Shown: positions 7,972 to 17,314, numbered from the stretch's first letter. The stretch: DNA of 50,355 nucleotides from an uncultured Oscillospiraceae bacterium (GCA_944385095.1 CALWVS010000014.1:1-50355), one strand, 5' to 3'. Numbers and translations: made by a program. Notes: generated from the sequence alone by a model not told the origin.

Positions 7972-8001
7972 AAGGCGGGTCGAGAAATCTCGACCCGCCT
8001 T
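7972..8001 (+). promoter_or_regulatory. GC-rich hairpin between metK and deoC
   Basis: AAGGCGGGTCGAG pairs with CTCGACCCGCCTT around a four-base AAAT loop. There is no T tract on either strand, so it is more likely an RNA-processing or stability hairpin, or a weak terminator, than a strong terminator. The deoC ribosome binding site follows 12 bases later. Confidence 0.55.
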
Positions 8002-8024
8002 GATACCACAAAAAGGAGTGATAC

Positions 8025-8684
8025 ATGATGGATGCAAAAGAGTTACTGCATAAGGTAGACCACACCATTTTAAATCCAACAGCCACATGGGAGCAGGTAA
8101 AGAAAGTCTGTCAGGAGGGGTTAGAATTTCAGACGGCTACTGTCTGCATTCCGCCCCGTTTTGTCCGGTGGGCTGCGCAGGAGGTAGGGCACGATATCAA
8201 AATCTGTACGGTTGTTGGTTTTCCCAATGGCTACAACATGCCAGAAGTGAAGGTATTTGAAACAGAAGATGCCATTCGCAATGGCGCAGATGAAATTGAT
8301 GTGGTGATGAATCTGGGGCTTGCCAAGGCTGGAGACTGGGAAGGCGTTTTGGAGGAGCTGAAGGCGGTCAAGCAATCCTGTAAGGGGCACATTCTGAAGG
8401 TGATTGTGGAAGCCTGTCAGTTGACCAAGGAAGAAAAAATGGATGCCTGCCGTGTGGTTTCCATTTGTGGAGCAGAGTTTATCAAAACATCTACTGGATT
8501 TTCAGATGGTGGAGCAACTGTGGAAGATGTGACTCTCTTTCGGGAGTATCTCAGTCCAGATGTACGCATCAAGGCAGCAGGTGGAATTCGGACATTTGAG
8601 CAAGCACAAGCTCTGTTACAGGCAGGTGCTGACCGCATTGGTTCCAGTCAGTTGGTGAACTGCTATCGAAAAAAATATCTGTGA
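8025..8684 (+). CDS. deoC: Deoxyribose-phosphate aldolase
   Basis: Cleaves 2-deoxyribose 5-phosphate to acetaldehyde and glyceraldehyde 3-phosphate in deoxynucleoside catabolism. The 219-residue length is normal. It shows KVDHTIL at the N-terminus, VVGFPNG, the GADEIDVVMN strand and the Schiff-base lysine, Lys154, in FIKTSTGF, followed by KAAGGIRTFEQA. The ATG at 8025 has AAGGAG six bases upstream. It stands alone without other deo genes; its stop codon lies inside the palindromic terminator at 8671-8710. Confidence 0.97.
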   Translation: MMDAKELLHKVDHTILNPTATWEQVKKVCQEGLEFQTATVCIPPRFVRWAAQEVGHDIKICTVVGFPNGYNMPEVKVFETEDAIRNGADEIDVVMNLGLAKAGDWEGVLEELKAVKQSCKGHILKVIVEACQLTKEEKMDACRVVSICGAEFIKTSTGFSDGGATVEDVTLFREYLSPDVRIKAAGGIRTFEQAQALLQAGADRIGSSQLVNCYRKKYL

Positions 8685-8710
8685 TGGAATATTCCATCAC
8701 AGATATTTTT
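8671..8710. terminator. Bidirectional terminator, perfect 40-base palindrome
   Basis: The 20 bases 8671-8690 are exactly complementary to 8691-8710, with A runs and T runs at the outer ends on both strands. It overlaps the last codons of deoC and ends two bases before the stop of the convergent antiporter gene, so it can end both transcripts. Confidence 0.9.
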
Positions 8711-8712
8711 TA

Positions 8713-9912
8713 TTACATGGATGCAGAAGGAACCGCAGAAGATGGGTGGAAGGCATGTTCATACAGAACTTTTAGTGTGATGGGTGTGACAACAGCAGAG
8801 ACAATAATTAGTAAAATGACGGCTGGGAAGTAGGATGCACTCATAAGACCAATAGCAAGCCCTTTCTGTGCTACAATCAGTGCCACCTCCCCACGATTCA
8901 TCATTCCCACACCAATTTTCAAAGAGTCACTGCTGGAAAAGTGACACAGCCGAGCCATAACACCACAGCCCACCACTTTAGACAGCAGCCCCACCACTAA
9001 AAATGCCAGAGAGAACCACAGGATAGACAGGTCAAAGTTGCTAATGTCGGTACTGATTCCCACAGAAGCAAAGAAAACGGGGGCAAAGATGGTATAGGAG
9101 TTAATATCCAGACGATTTTCAATGTAGGAAGCATCCTTTAGATTGGAGAGTACCAGACCAGCAATGTATGCTCCTGTAATATCGGCAATCCCGAACCACT
9201 CCTCTGCAATGAAGGACATCAAGAGACAGTAAGATAAACCGATGACAGTCAAGCGACGTGTACGGGGATGGTGCCGGCTCATATCTTTGAAAAACAGATA
9301 AATGAGGTAGCCACTCACCAGACAAAACAGGAAAAATCCACCAGTTTTTACTAGAACCATAGAGATGGAGGCAGAGGGATCTTTAAAGGTAGAGACAATG
9401 GTAAGCACCAGAATACCCAAAATATCATCAATGATTGCAGCTGATAAAATGGTTGTGCCCACCTTTGTTTTCAGGTGCCCCAATTCTCTGAGGGCTTGTA
9501 CTGTAATAGAAACAGATGTGGCAGTCAAAATACAGCCCATAAATAAGGCGTGGTAAAATGTGTCGGATTGAAGCCCCTCGAAGCCATAAAAGAAAAGATA
9601 AAGTCCAGTACCAGCCGCCAGCGGCAGCAGCACACCGGACATGGCAATTAAGAAGGAGACCAGACCACTGCGCCTGATTTCCTCTATATTGGAATCCAAT
9701 CCTGCATTAAACATGAGAAGGATTACACCCAATCCAGCCATTTGTGTGATAAATTCAGAGGGCTGTACAAAGCCAAGCATACAAGGACCTATGAGCAGAC
9801 CAGCCAAAATTTCACCGGCTACCTGTGGTACATTGAGACGCCTTGCCAAAAGCCCCATATATTTGCCTGCTAGGAGTATAATAGCAAGGTCACGAAAGAT
9901 TCCAGAGTCCAT
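8713..9912 (-). CDS. Cation:proton antiporter, CPA2 family
   Basis: A 399-residue polytopic membrane protein, with about 12 hydrophobic segments, of the Kef/NapA-type monovalent cation:proton antiporter group. Visible family marks are VPQVAGEILAGLLIGP near the N-terminus and the ion-binding helix TTILSAAIIDDILGILVL with adjacent aspartates (DD), typical of electrogenic exchangers, then a conserved MNRGEVALIVAQKGL in the last third. There is no C-terminal RCK/TrkA domain, unlike KefB/C. It should exchange Na+ or K+ for H+ across the cytoplasmic membrane. The start at 9912 has only a weak GGGGTGA site. It is transcribed alone from the promoter at 9972-10000. Confidence 0.9.
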   Translation of the reverse strand: MDSGIFRDLAIILLAGKYMGLLARRLNVPQVAGEILAGLLIGPCMLGFVQPSEFITQMAGLGVILLMFNAGLDSNIEEIRRSGLVSFLIAMSGVLLPLAAGTGLYLFFYGFEGLQSDTFYHALFMGCILTATSVSITVQALRELGHLKTKVGTTILSAAIIDDILGILVLTIVSTFKDPSASISMVLVKTGGFFLFCLVSGYLIYLFFKDMSRHHPRTRRLTVIGLSYCLLMSFIAEEWFGIADITGAYIAGLVLSNLKDASYIENRLDINSYTIFAPVFFASVGISTDISNFDLSILWFSLAFLVVGLLSKVVGCGVMARLCHFSSSDSLKIGVGMMNRGEVALIVAQKGLAIGLMSASYFPAVILLIIVSAVVTPITLKVLYEHAFHPSSAVPSASM

Positions 9913-9971
9913 GATGGTTTCACCCCGTTGCGTAGTTTCAAAGCGGCATCATCTCCATGCCGTCCTCACTT

Positions 9972-10000
9972 ATCATAGACCTGTGGCAGAGCAAAGTCAA
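9972..10000 (-). promoter_or_regulatory. Promoter of the CPA2 antiporter gene
   Basis: Minus strand TTGACT (9995-10000), 17-base spacer, TATGAT (9972-9977), about 60 bases before the start codon. Confidence 0.75.
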
Positions 10001-10088
10001 TGTTAAGAACTGTTCAGATTTTGTATATATTTTATGATAGGGAATAAAATTAAAAAGGAGAAATCTGAATAATCGCACAGAAAAGAAC

Positions 10089-10117
10089 TTGATTTTTTTG
10101 TCAAAATGGGATAAAAA
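10089..10117 (+). promoter_or_regulatory. Candidate promoter of the YitT-family gene
   Basis: TTGATT (10089-10094), 17-base spacer, TAAAAA (10112-10117). The predicted start near 10124 leaves room for the ribosome binding site at 10136 and argues for the ATG at 10151. Confidence 0.5.
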
Positions 10118-10150
10118 GAAAGTAGCAAAATGTTTGGAGGTGGCTCAATC

Positions 10151-11023
10151 ATGAAGCTCAGTCGAATTCGTGTACTGCCCCATCTGGTGGCAAGTTGTAT
10201 TCTGTGCAGCATTGCAGTGAATTGGATTGCACTGCCAAACGGATTTGCAGTGACAGGCATTACAGGGCTATCTATGACATTAGCCCTGTTCTGTCATGTA
10301 AATTATGCTGTGATTTACTATGGATTGACAATTATCATTTTGATTTTGACTGCATGGTTTTTAGGTGCCAGAGAACTGTCCAATATTATTGTACTTTCCA
10401 TTCTCTACCCTATGGTGTTGTGGGTGTTGAGTTATATACAGGTGGAAATTATTTTAGAGGAAAAATTATTGGCACTGCTGCTATTTGGTGCAGTGTATGG
10501 CGTGGGTGGTGGCATCAGCTATCGTGTAGGGTTTTCCTATGGGGGTTCAGATACCCTGTCGAAAATACTGAAACAGAAATTATTGAAAGCGGTATCCCTG
10601 AAACATATTATGCTGGGGATGGACTGCATTGTGATTTTGATTATGCTGACGAAGTTTAGTGTGGATGCACTGGCATATGCACTGGTGGGACAGATTATCT
10701 ATGTGAACTGTTCCAATTATATTATCTTTAATTTGGGACCCAAATTGTATGAAATTCAAATTGTTTGCACAGAGCCAGATGAGATTGAGGAATTTATCAT
10801 ACATAAAATTCAAAAAAGTACAACCATCTATCATGTGATAGGCGGTTATTCCAAAGAACCTAAAATTCAGCTGGATTGTGTGTGCAATTCCAGAGAATAT
10901 GTGATGTTACGAGAATTTATCCGAGATAGAAAGCAGGATTGTTTTATCAAAGTGTTTCCACTTACCCATGTGTTTGGTTCCAATAAGGATTTTCATCAAC
11001 TGGATGATGAAAATTTAGTGTAG
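10151..11023 (+). CDS. YitT family membrane protein (DUF161/DUF2179)
   Basis: A 290-residue inner-membrane protein. The N-terminal ~190 residues form about five to six transmembrane helices of the YitT type, with the glycine-rich FGAVYGVGGGISYRVGFSYGGSDTL signature split around residue 120. The C-terminal ~80 residues form the cytosolic DUF2179 domain (YEIQIVCTEPDEIEEFIIHKI onwards). The biochemical role of the family is not established; the cytosolic domain suggests ligand or partner binding. I use the ATG at 10151 because GGAGGTGG lies 7 bases upstream. It is probably monocistronic, since a separate promoter precedes the next gene. Confidence 0.93.
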   Translation: MKLSRIRVLPHLVASCILCSIAVNWIALPNGFAVTGITGLSMTLALFCHVNYAVIYYGLTIIILILTAWFLGARELSNIIVLSILYPMVLWVLSYIQVEIILEEKLLALLLFGAVYGVGGGISYRVGFSYGGSDTLSKILKQKLLKAVSLKHIMLGMDCIVILIMLTKFSVDALAYALVGQIIYVNCSNYIIFNLGPKLYEIQIVCTEPDEIEEFIIHKIQKSTTIYHVIGGYSKEPKIQLDCVCNSREYVMLREFIRDRKQDCFIKVFPLTHVFGSNKDFHQLDDENLV

Positions 11024-11046
11024 AAAAGAATTATGTAAAATGATAC

Positions 11047-11075
11047 TTTATTTCCAGATAAAATTTTGTTATAAT
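11047..11075 (+). promoter_or_regulatory. Promoter of the first chemoreceptor gene
   Basis: TATAAT at 11070-11075 with a weak -35 (TTTATT, 11047-11052) at 17-base spacing. I see no sigma-28 motif, which is notable because many chemoreceptor genes use one. Confidence 0.5.
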
Positions 11076-11141
11076 ATGGGTACTGTGGGTTTGTAGATGG
11101 TTTACCCAATCAGTGTTTCTGTAAATAAAGGAGAGGATTCT

Positions 11142-13268
11142 ATGCCAGAGAAAAAAGGGGCTGTGAATCAGCATGGGAGCAAAAAGTTCAAAGTGGGCAT
11201 TCTGGGCAAGCTACTTATGAGTATTTTGATTCCACTGGTTGCCATATTAGTCATTGTTGAGTTCAGCCTGAATGCAAAAGTGGGGGATATTGTCTACACA
11301 CTCAATTCCCAAAATGCTAACAGTGCATCTGAAAATGGGGCACTTGTGGTAGAAAACTTTTTTCAGCGATACACTAGCATGGTAGAAACCATTGCGGCGT
11401 CTTCTGATCTAGAAAGTAGCTTGCGCGGATGGCAAAATGAGACAGATTTGACACCAGAAAAACAGGCTACCATTGGGAATGTATTAAATGGCTATATAGA
11501 TGATAGTGCACAGTTATTCAATCTGTGGATGTACAATATGGCAACAGGACAACTGATTGAATATGATGGAGAGGTTTATGGTCGTGATGTGTTTGATGGC
11601 ACCACCCGTTCTTGGTATCAACAGGTTGTTGAAAAAAGAGGAGTGATAGTGTCTGGTGCATATGAGGATGTCACCACAAACAATCTGGTTGTAACGGTCT
11701 CTGCTCCAATCATAGAAGGAGGAACAATAACAGGGATTATTGGCATTGATTTGGCTTTGACGGATATGGAGAACACCTTGTCCCAGTTAAAAGTGGGAGA
11801 GACTGGGTATATGGTGGTATATGATAATGAAAATTATTGTATCTTCCATCCAAATGAGGAATTAAAGCTAAAACATGTTGAAGAATTGGGATACTCAGAT
11901 GAGGTAGTTGGGATCATAGAGAACCACCAGGCAGTGTCCAACAAGCCAGTGGTTCGGAGTGGCGATGAGTTGTATATTACAACTACCTATCTGGAGGATG
12001 TTGGCTATTTCATCATGGGGACCATACCAAAGGCGGAATTTGACAGCCATGTACAGCAGGTATCAACAACCATGCTGTTATATTTTGCAGGTTGTATTAT
12101 TCTTTTGGCTGCAATTGCTACAGTGTTAGGATACCGTATTACCAAAGGGATGAAAGAATTGACCGTGGCAGCAGGTAAAATTGCAAATGGTGATTTGAGT
12201 GTAGAAATTCGCACCCAGAGCAATGATGAAGTAGGGGTATTGGCAAATGATATTCGAGCCATTGTAGACAGATTGCAGGAGTATATTCTATATATCGAGG
12301 AAGTTACAAGGGCGTTGAATCGAATTGGAGATGGCGATTTTACCTTCCAACTGCAACAGAGCTATGTGGGAGAATTTGCAAAAGTCAAAGAGGCATTGCT
12401 TCAGGTGCGTGCCACCTTCTCTGATACACTGCGTGCCGTGGTGGAGGCTGCAGAACAGGTGAATCATGGTGCCCACCAGCTTGCTACAGGTGCCCAGAGT
12501 TTGGCACAGGGTTCTACAGAACAGGCTTCCAGCATTGAGGAAATTGCAGTTTCAATTTCAGAAATGACCCACCATATCCACGAAAATACAGTGGATACGC
12601 AGGAATCCAACCATGAAATACAAACTGTGGTGCAGGAGTTGACTGAGGGCAATGAGAAGATGAATAAGATGGCAAACGCCATGGAGGAGATCTTCCAAAA
12701 CGCCACTGAAATGGAAAAAATCATCAAAAGTATTGAAGGGATTGCCTTCCAGACCAATATTTTGGCACTGAACGCTGCTGTAGAAGCAGCCCGTGCGGGA
12801 ACAGCCGGCAAGGGATTTGCTGTGGTGGCAGATGAAGTGCGCAGTCTTGCAGCACGCAGTGCAAAGGCATCCAAAGATACGTCAGAACTGATTGCGGCGT
12901 CCTTGCGTGCTGTGACCTATGGGAAGTCTGTGGCAGACGACACAGTCAGCACCATACGACAGACCTTTACAAGCATTGACAATGTAGCAAAGCGTTCTGA
13001 GAAGGTAGCAAACAGCTCTGCATCACAGGACAAAGTGATTCAACAGACCTCGGCAGGTATTGATTTAATTGCAAATGTAGTACAGTCTAACACTGCCACA
13101 GCGGAGGAGAGTGCCGCAGCCAGTGAGGAACTGTCTGGGCAGGCTGCATTGCTGAAAAACTTGGTAGCCCGCTTCCAGTTGGAAGATACCCCAACAACAA
13201 GACAGAGAACAAGAACAGCAGCTACACAGCCTTCACAGGATGTGGCATCTGTGGGTGAAAAGTATTAA
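11142..13268 (+). CDS. Methyl-accepting chemotaxis protein with dCACHE sensor
   Basis: A transmembrane chemoreceptor that relays ligand binding to a CheA kinase. The 708 residues run: basic N-terminus, first membrane helix (about 26-46), an extracellular double-CACHE domain (about 50-295, with [12 protein letters not shown] and [12 protein letters not shown]), second helix (about 300-322), HAMP (to about 380), and the coiled-coil signalling domain with the hairpin tip [20 protein letters not shown] and [13 protein letters not shown]. There is no C-terminal receptor-methylation pentapeptide. The ATG at 11142 follows AAAGGAGAGG; the frame extends upstream to 11097 but without a binding site. 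The sensor domain type commonly binds amino acids or other small metabolites; the ligand here is unknown. Monocistronic. Confidence 0.95.
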   Translation: MPEKKGAVNQHGSKKFKVGILGKLLMSILIPLVAILVIVEFSLNAKVGDIVYTLNSQNANSASENGALVVENFFQRYTSMVETIAASSDLESSLRGWQNETDLTPEKQATIGNVLNGYIDDSAQLFNLWMYNMATGQLIEYDGEVYGRDVFDGTTRSWYQQVVEKRGVIVSGAYEDVTTNNLVVTVSAPIIEGGTITGIIGIDLALTDMENTLSQLKVGETGYMVVYDNENYCIFHPNEELKLKHVEELGYSDEVVGIIENHQAVSNKPVVRSGDELYITTTYLEDVGYFIMGTIPKAEFDSHVQQVSTTMLLYFAGCIILLAAIATVLGYRITKGMKELTVAAGKIANGDLSVEIRTQSNDEVGVLANDIRAIVDRLQEYILYIEEVTRALNRIGDGDFTFQLQQSYVGEFAKVKEALLQVRATFSDTLRAVVEAAEQVNHGAHQLATGAQSLAQGSTEQASSIEEIAVSISEMTHHIHENTVDTQESNHEIQTVVQELTEGNEKMNKMANAMEEIFQNATEMEKIIKSIEGIAFQTNILALNAAVEAARAGTAGKGFAVVADEVRSLAARSAKASKDTSELIAASLRAVTYGKSVADDTVSTIRQTFTSIDNVAKRSEKVANSSASQDKVIQQTSAGIDLIANVVQSNTATAEESAAASEELSGQAALLKNLVARFQLEDTPTTRQRTRTAATQPSQDVASVGEKY

Positions 13269-13273
13269 AAAAC

Positions 13274-13312
13274 AGCAGGCTACACCAGTTTGGTGTAGCC
13301 TGCTACTTTTAT
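13274..13312 (+). terminator. Terminator of the first chemoreceptor gene
   Basis: AGCAGGCTACACCA (13274-13287) pairs perfectly with TGGTGTAGCCTGCT (13291-13304), loop of three, followed by ACTTTTAT. Confidence 0.9.
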
Positions 13313-13324
13313 AGACGAGCAAAG

Positions 13325-13364
13325 GGTAAAAAAGAAAAGACACACATATGTGTATCTTTTCTTT
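13325..13364 (-). terminator. Terminator of tRNA-Ser
   Basis: On the minus strand AAAGAAAAGA and TCTTTTCTTT flank an ACACATATGTGT core and run into a T-rich end directly behind the tRNA CCA. Confidence 0.75.
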
Positions 13365-13456
13365 TGGCGGAGAGAGAGGGATTCGAACCCTCGAACGGGT
13401 ATTAGCCGTTACACGATTTCCAATCGTGCGCCTTCGACCAGCTCAGCCATCTCTCC
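13365..13456 (-). tRNA. tRNA-Ser (GGA)
   Basis: A class II tRNA of 92 bases including an encoded CCA (13365-13367). The acceptor stem GGAGAGA/TCTCTCC, the anticodon loop TTGGAAA (GGA) and a long variable arm identify tRNA-Ser. Short open frames over it are artefacts of tRNA sequence. Confidence 0.95.
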
Positions 13457-13499
13457 ATACATCTTTTGTTTTGTTGTCGCACCGCTGACGACAAAAGTC

Positions 13500-13527
13500 A
13501 TTATATCAGATAATTTGAAAAAGTCAA
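13500..13527 (-). promoter_or_regulatory. Promoter of tRNA-Ser
   Basis: Minus strand TTGACT (13522-13527), 16-base spacer, TATAAT (13500-13505), 43 bases before the tRNA. Confidence 0.75.
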
Positions 13528-13614
13528 CACTTTTTTTGAAAAAAATATAATTTTATTTTTGCATTCACAAAGGGGGGAATGGAGAAGAAAACAGGGAAGT
13601 TTTGCAACATTCTA

Positions 13615-13643
13615 TTGACGGTCAAGGGGATTTCTTCTATAGT
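13615..13643 (+). promoter_or_regulatory. Promoter of rsmA
   Basis: TTGACG (13615-13620), 17-base spacer, TATAGT (13638-13643). Predicted leader of about 30 bases. Confidence 0.75.
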
Positions 13644-13678
13644 GAAAGGGTAGATCATAGGATAAGAGAGGAAACAAT

Positions 13679-14530
13679 ATGGACTTATGTAATATCAATG
13701 AGATTAAAGCATTGCTGGCACGTCATGGCTTTCGGTTTTCCAAATCTATGGGACAGAATTTTCTGATTGAATCTTGGGTACCACAGGACATTGCAGAATC
13801 TTCTGGAGCAAAAGAGGGCTATGGCGTTTTGGAAATTGGACCAGGGATTGGACCATTGACCAAAGAACTGGCAAAGCGCGCCAATCGTGTGGTATCTGTG
13901 GAACTGGACCAGTCTCTTTTGCCCATTTTAAAAGAGACTATGGAGCCATACCCCAATTCAGAAATTGTGTCTGGTGATATTTTAAAGGTGGATATTCCGG
14001 TCTTGGTACAGGAAAAATTTCAGGGGCTGACCCCCATTGTCTGTGCAAACCTTCCGTATAATATCACTTCTCCTGTGCTGACTGCCCTGATAGAAGCGGG
14101 CTGTTTCCATGCCATTACTGTCATGATTCAAAGAGAGGTGGCACAGCGCATCTGTGCCAATCCGGGCACTTCAGAGTATGGTGCATTTTCTGTCTATTGT
14201 CAGTACCACACATCCCCAGAGATTTTGTTTGATGTTCCCCCAGAGTGCTTTCTTCCTGCACCAAAGGTCACGTCTTCTGTATTGCGGATGATTCCAAAGG
14301 AGAAACCCGTTGAAGTGGATGATGAAGCCCATTTCTTTCGTGTGGTGCGTGCTGCGTTTGCGCAGAGAAGAAAAACACTGCTCAACAGCCTGATGACTTC
14401 TTTTGGAGGGGAATTTACAAAAGAGGAGCTGGCAAATGCCATTGCTGACTGTGATTTCCAGCCTAATATTCGAGGAGAGAGACTTTCCATTCAGGACTTT
14501 GCAATGCTTTCCAAAAGATTGCGGAAATGA
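13679..14530 (+). CDS. rsmA: 16S rRNA adenine dimethyltransferase
   Basis: Dimethylates two adjacent adenosines (A1518/A1519 in E. coli numbering) near the 3' end of 16S rRNA during small-subunit assembly, using SAM. Its loss causes kasugamycin resistance in other bacteria. The 283-residue protein shows SKSMGQNFLIE at the N-terminus, SAM motif I VLEIGPGIGPLT, motif II VVSVELDQ, the catalytic NLPYNI and VQREVAQRI-type segment (MIQREVAQRI), and a C-terminal helical domain ending GERLSIQDFAML. The ATG at 13679 has GAGAGGA eight bases upstream. Monocistronic. Confidence 0.97.
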   Translation: MDLCNINEIKALLARHGFRFSKSMGQNFLIESWVPQDIAESSGAKEGYGVLEIGPGIGPLTKELAKRANRVVSVELDQSLLPILKETMEPYPNSEIVSGDILKVDIPVLVQEKFQGLTPIVCANLPYNITSPVLTALIEAGCFHAITVMIQREVAQRICANPGTSEYGAFSVYCQYHTSPEILFDVPPECFLPAPKVTSSVLRMIPKEKPVEVDDEAHFFRVVRAAFAQRRKTLLNSLMTSFGGEFTKEELANAIADCDFQPNIRGERLSIQDFAMLSKRLRK

Positions 14531-14564
14531 AAATGAATTTCGTTATTTTTGACAATACTACCCC

Positions 14565-14593
14565 TTGATTTTCCAGAGATAATGAGTTAAAAT
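14565..14593 (+). promoter_or_regulatory. Candidate promoter of pckA
   Basis: TTGATT (14565-14570), 17-base spacer, TAAAAT (14588-14593). A second TTGACA lies at 14549-14554 without a well-spaced -10. Confidence 0.55.
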
Positions 14594-14648
14594 GTAGACA
14601 AACAGTGAGATTCATTGAAAAATGTTGATCTCAGAGGAGGGTGTATCT

Positions 14649-16214
14649 ATGGAAACTTATGGTCTGGAGCGTTTGGGCATTATTTACCCCAGTGCAGTTT
14701 ATCGCAATCTGTCTCCTGCTGTTTTGGTGGAGAAGGCATTGCAGAGAGGGGAAGGAAAACTGAGCGATACTGGCGCATTGTGTGTCAACACAGGCAAATA
14801 TACTGGACGCTCTCCTAACGATAAATTTATTGTGGATTCCAAGGGAGTACATGATGAGATTGATTGGGGAAAGACAAATGTACCCATTTCTCAGGAGGCA
14901 TTTGATGCCCTGTACGAAAAGGTGATTGCCTACCTGCAAAATAGAGAGATTTTTATTTTTGATGGCTTTGTGGGTGCAGACCGGGATTATATGAAGTCAT
15001 TTCGGATTGTCAATGAGCTTGCCTCCCAAAATCTCTTTATCCATCAGATGATGATTCGTCCCACCAAAGAGGAGCTGGAGACATTTGAGCCTGACTTCTG
15101 TGTCATTGCTGCGCCAGGGTTTAAGTGCATCCCAGAGCGGGACCACGTCCACTCTGAGGCAGCCATCATCATTGATTATGAAAAGAAACTGGCTCTTATT
15201 GCTGGTTCTCAGTATGCTGGCGAGATTAAGAAATCTGTCTTTTCTGTTATGAATTATCTCATGCCCAAGGAGGGCATTTTCCCCATGCACTGTTCCGCCA
15301 ACATTGGGGAAAAGGGAGATGCAGCAGTATTTTTTGGTCTGTCTGGTACTGGAAAGACCACACTGTCTGCTGACCCCAATCGAAAGCTAATTGGCGATGA
15401 TGAGCATGGATGGGCAGACGATGCAGTCTTTAATTTTGAGGGCGGCTGCTATGCGAAATGTATCAATCTGACGGAGGAGCATGAGCCAGAAATCTATCGA
15501 GCCATTCGTTTTGGTGCCATTATGGAAAATGTGGTCATAGACGAGGAGACCAGAAAGCCAAATTATGAGGACGATAGTCTGACGGAAAATACCCGTGTGG
15601 CTTACCCTGTGGAGCATATTCCGAATGCAGAGTTATCCGGTATGGGTGCAACGCCTAAAACGGTGATTTTCCTGACCGCAGATGCCTACGGAGTGTTGCC
15701 ACCCATTTCTAAACTCAATCAGAAGCAGGCGATGTATTACTTTGTCTCAGGGTTTACCAGTAAGCTGGCTGGTACAGAGCGTGGCATTACTTCTCCTGTC
15801 CCAACCTTCTCCACCTGCTTTGGAGCGCCGTTTATGCCCCTTGACCCATCTGTTTATGCCAAAATGCTGGCTGAGAAGGTGGAAAAGTCTGGTGCCAATG
15901 TGTATCTGGTCAATACAGGCTGGAATGGCACTGGAAAGCGTATGAAGCTGGCATATACCAGAGCCATGGTGACAGCTGCGCTGAATGGAGACTTGGAGCA
16001 GGCAGAGTTTGTGACAGACCCATATTTTGGGGTTCAGGTTCCCACCACATGCCCCAATGTACCCAGTGAACTGTTAATTCCAGAAAACACATGGGAAGAC
16101 AAACAGGTCTACCATGAGAAAGCCCAGGAACTGGTGCAGTCCTTTGTGGATAATTTCAAAAAGTATACCCACATGCCGGAGGATGTCATTGCAGCAGGTC
16201 CAAAACAGAAATAG
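14649..16214 (+). CDS. pckA: Phosphoenolpyruvate carboxykinase (ATP)
   Basis: Interconverts oxaloacetate plus ATP and PEP plus CO2 plus ADP. In anaerobes it often runs toward oxaloacetate and yields ATP. The 521-residue length is normal. Visible motifs are NTGKYTGRSPNDKF, the kinase loop FFGLSGTGKTTLSADP (Walker A), the metal/substrate segment LIGDDEHGWAD, NVVIDEE and NTRVAYPVEHI. I chose the ATG at 14649 because AGAGGAGGGTG lies just before it; the ATG at 14622 is upstream of that site. Monocistronic, with a terminator at 16245-16281. Confidence 0.97.
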   Translation: METYGLERLGIIYPSAVYRNLSPAVLVEKALQRGEGKLSDTGALCVNTGKYTGRSPNDKFIVDSKGVHDEIDWGKTNVPISQEAFDALYEKVIAYLQNREIFIFDGFVGADRDYMKSFRIVNELASQNLFIHQMMIRPTKEELETFEPDFCVIAAPGFKCIPERDHVHSEAAIIIDYEKKLALIAGSQYAGEIKKSVFSVMNYLMPKEGIFPMHCSANIGEKGDAAVFFGLSGTGKTTLSADPNRKLIGDDEHGWADDAVFNFEGGCYAKCINLTEEHEPEIYRAIRFGAIMENVVIDEETRKPNYEDDSLTENTRVAYPVEHIPNAELSGMGATPKTVIFLTADAYGVLPPISKLNQKQAMYYFVSGFTSKLAGTERGITSPVPTFSTCFGAPFMPLDPSVYAKMLAEKVEKSGANVYLVNTGWNGTGKRMKLAYTRAMVTAALNGDLEQAEFVTDPYFGVQVPTTCPNVPSELLIPENTWEDKQVYHEKAQELVQSFVDNFKKYTHMPEDVIAAGPKQK

Positions 16215-16244
16215 ATTGACAGAGAAGAAACTCTGATGTAGGAT

Positions 16245-16281
16245 AAGGGGTGGTCATCCGCTGTAATGACTGCCCCTTTTT
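16245..16281 (+). terminator. Terminator of pckA
   Basis: AAGGGG (16245-16250) and GTCAT pair with ATGAC and CCCCTT (16273-16278), with a TG/TG internal mismatch, followed by TTTTTG. Confidence 0.8.
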
Positions 16282-16310
16282 GTATGGAATTGGCAGTAGA
16301 GGAAACAGAT

Positions 16311-16976
16311 ATGAAAGAGATACATGCTTCAGAATCACTGAAAGTTGGATTTTTGCTGGCGTTTACAGGTGGTCTTTTGGATGCTTACAGTTATATCAAC
16401 CGTGGGCAGGTGTTTGCCACCGCTGAGACAGGAAATATTGTCTTGATGGGGATTCATTTGGCACAGATGCAGTGGGATCAGGTTTTGCATTACCTGCTGC
16501 CCATTGTGGCTTTTTTTGTGGGTGTGCTGGCAACCGACCAGCTAAAAAAACGGATGGGACAGAGAGAACACACCATTCACTGGAGACAGCCTTTGCTGTT
16601 TTTGGAATGTGTGGTGGTGGTGATTGTGGCATTTTTGCCCACTGGTGCAATGGATGCCTTGGCAAACAGTATGATTTCTTTTACCAGCGGCATACAAGTA
16701 GAGTCCTTTCGAAAGTTTCGGGGCTGTGGCTGTACCACTACCATGTGTACAGGCAATTTGCGCAGTGGAACAGAGCAGCTTTTTTATGTGATGACCCATC
16801 AAAATCAGGGAGCACTGGAAAAGGTAAAAGTGTACTATGGTCTGATTGGTTTTTTCATACTGGGAGCCATATGCAGTGGTCTTTTGAGTATGGAGTTCCA
16901 AACAAGAACCATTTTGGTGGCATGTGTGCCACTGTTGGTTGCATGTTATCTGATGTTTGAAGGGAACCAAAAATAA
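16311..16976 (+). CDS. DUF1275 (YoaK family) membrane protein
   Basis: A 221-residue polytopic membrane protein with about six helices. The N-terminal signature FLLAFTGGLLDAYSYI, then ETGNIVLMGI and a conserved FRGCGCTTTMCTGNLRSG segment in the middle, are typical of DUF1275. The family has no proven function; a small-molecule transport role is commonly presumed. The ATG at 16311 follows AGAGGAAA; an upstream in-frame start at 16266 lies inside the pckA terminator. The cysteine-rich GCGCTTTMC run is worth noting. It may be transcribed by readthrough from pckA, as no separate promoter is evident. Confidence 0.9.
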   Translation: MKEIHASESLKVGFLLAFTGGLLDAYSYINRGQVFATAETGNIVLMGIHLAQMQWDQVLHYLLPIVAFFVGVLATDQLKKRMGQREHTIHWRQPLLFLECVVVVIVAFLPTGAMDALANSMISFTSGIQVESFRKFRGCGCTTTMCTGNLRSGTEQLFYVMTHQNQGALEKVKVYYGLIGFFILGAICSGLLSMEFQTRTILVACVPLLVACYLMFEGNQK

Positions 16977-16989
16977 GATGGATTTCTTA

Positions 16990-17018
16990 TTGACTTTTTT
17001 TGCATTGTCCTATATAAT
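16990..17018 (+). promoter_or_regulatory. Promoter of the tRNA-Leu/tRNA-Phe pair
   Basis: TTGACT (16990-16995), 17-base spacer, TATAAT (17013-17018), 22 bases before tRNA-Leu. Confidence 0.85.
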
Positions 17019-17040
17019 ACCACACAGACCGTTTTATTAT

Positions 17041-17125
17041 GCGGGCGTGATGAAATTGGTAGACATGCAAGATTTAGGTTCTTGTGAAGCGATTCGTGTG
17101 GGTTCGAGTCCCACCGCCCGTACCA
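17041..17125 (+). tRNA. tRNA-Leu (TAG)
   Basis: A class II tRNA with acceptor stem GCGGGCG/CGCCCGT (G-T closing), anticodon loop TTTAGGT giving TAG, a long variable arm, T-loop GGTTCGAGTCC and encoded CCA at 17123-17125. Confidence 0.95.
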
Positions 17126-17152
17126 TGGGGAGTCATCAGCTCCCCTTGTTTT

Positions 17153-17228
<76 letters not shown>

Positions 17229-17265
17229 AAACCAGAGCAGATGAACTTCATCTGCTCTGGTTTTT
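17229..17265 (+). terminator. Terminator of the tRNA-Leu/tRNA-Phe operon
   Basis: A 17-base perfect stem (17229-17245 with 17247-17263) with TTTTT at its 3' end, starting immediately after the tRNA-Phe CCA. Confidence 0.93.
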
Positions 17266-17314
17266 ATGCAAAAAAAGAGATGATAAAACAGGTATTTCAG
17301 AGGTTAGGCAATAA

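Noticed and set aside
13350-13550. Short frame starting MYLFFWRRERDSNPRTG
   Set aside because: It is the translated complement of tRNA-Ser; such 'RERDSNPRT' peptides are known artefacts.
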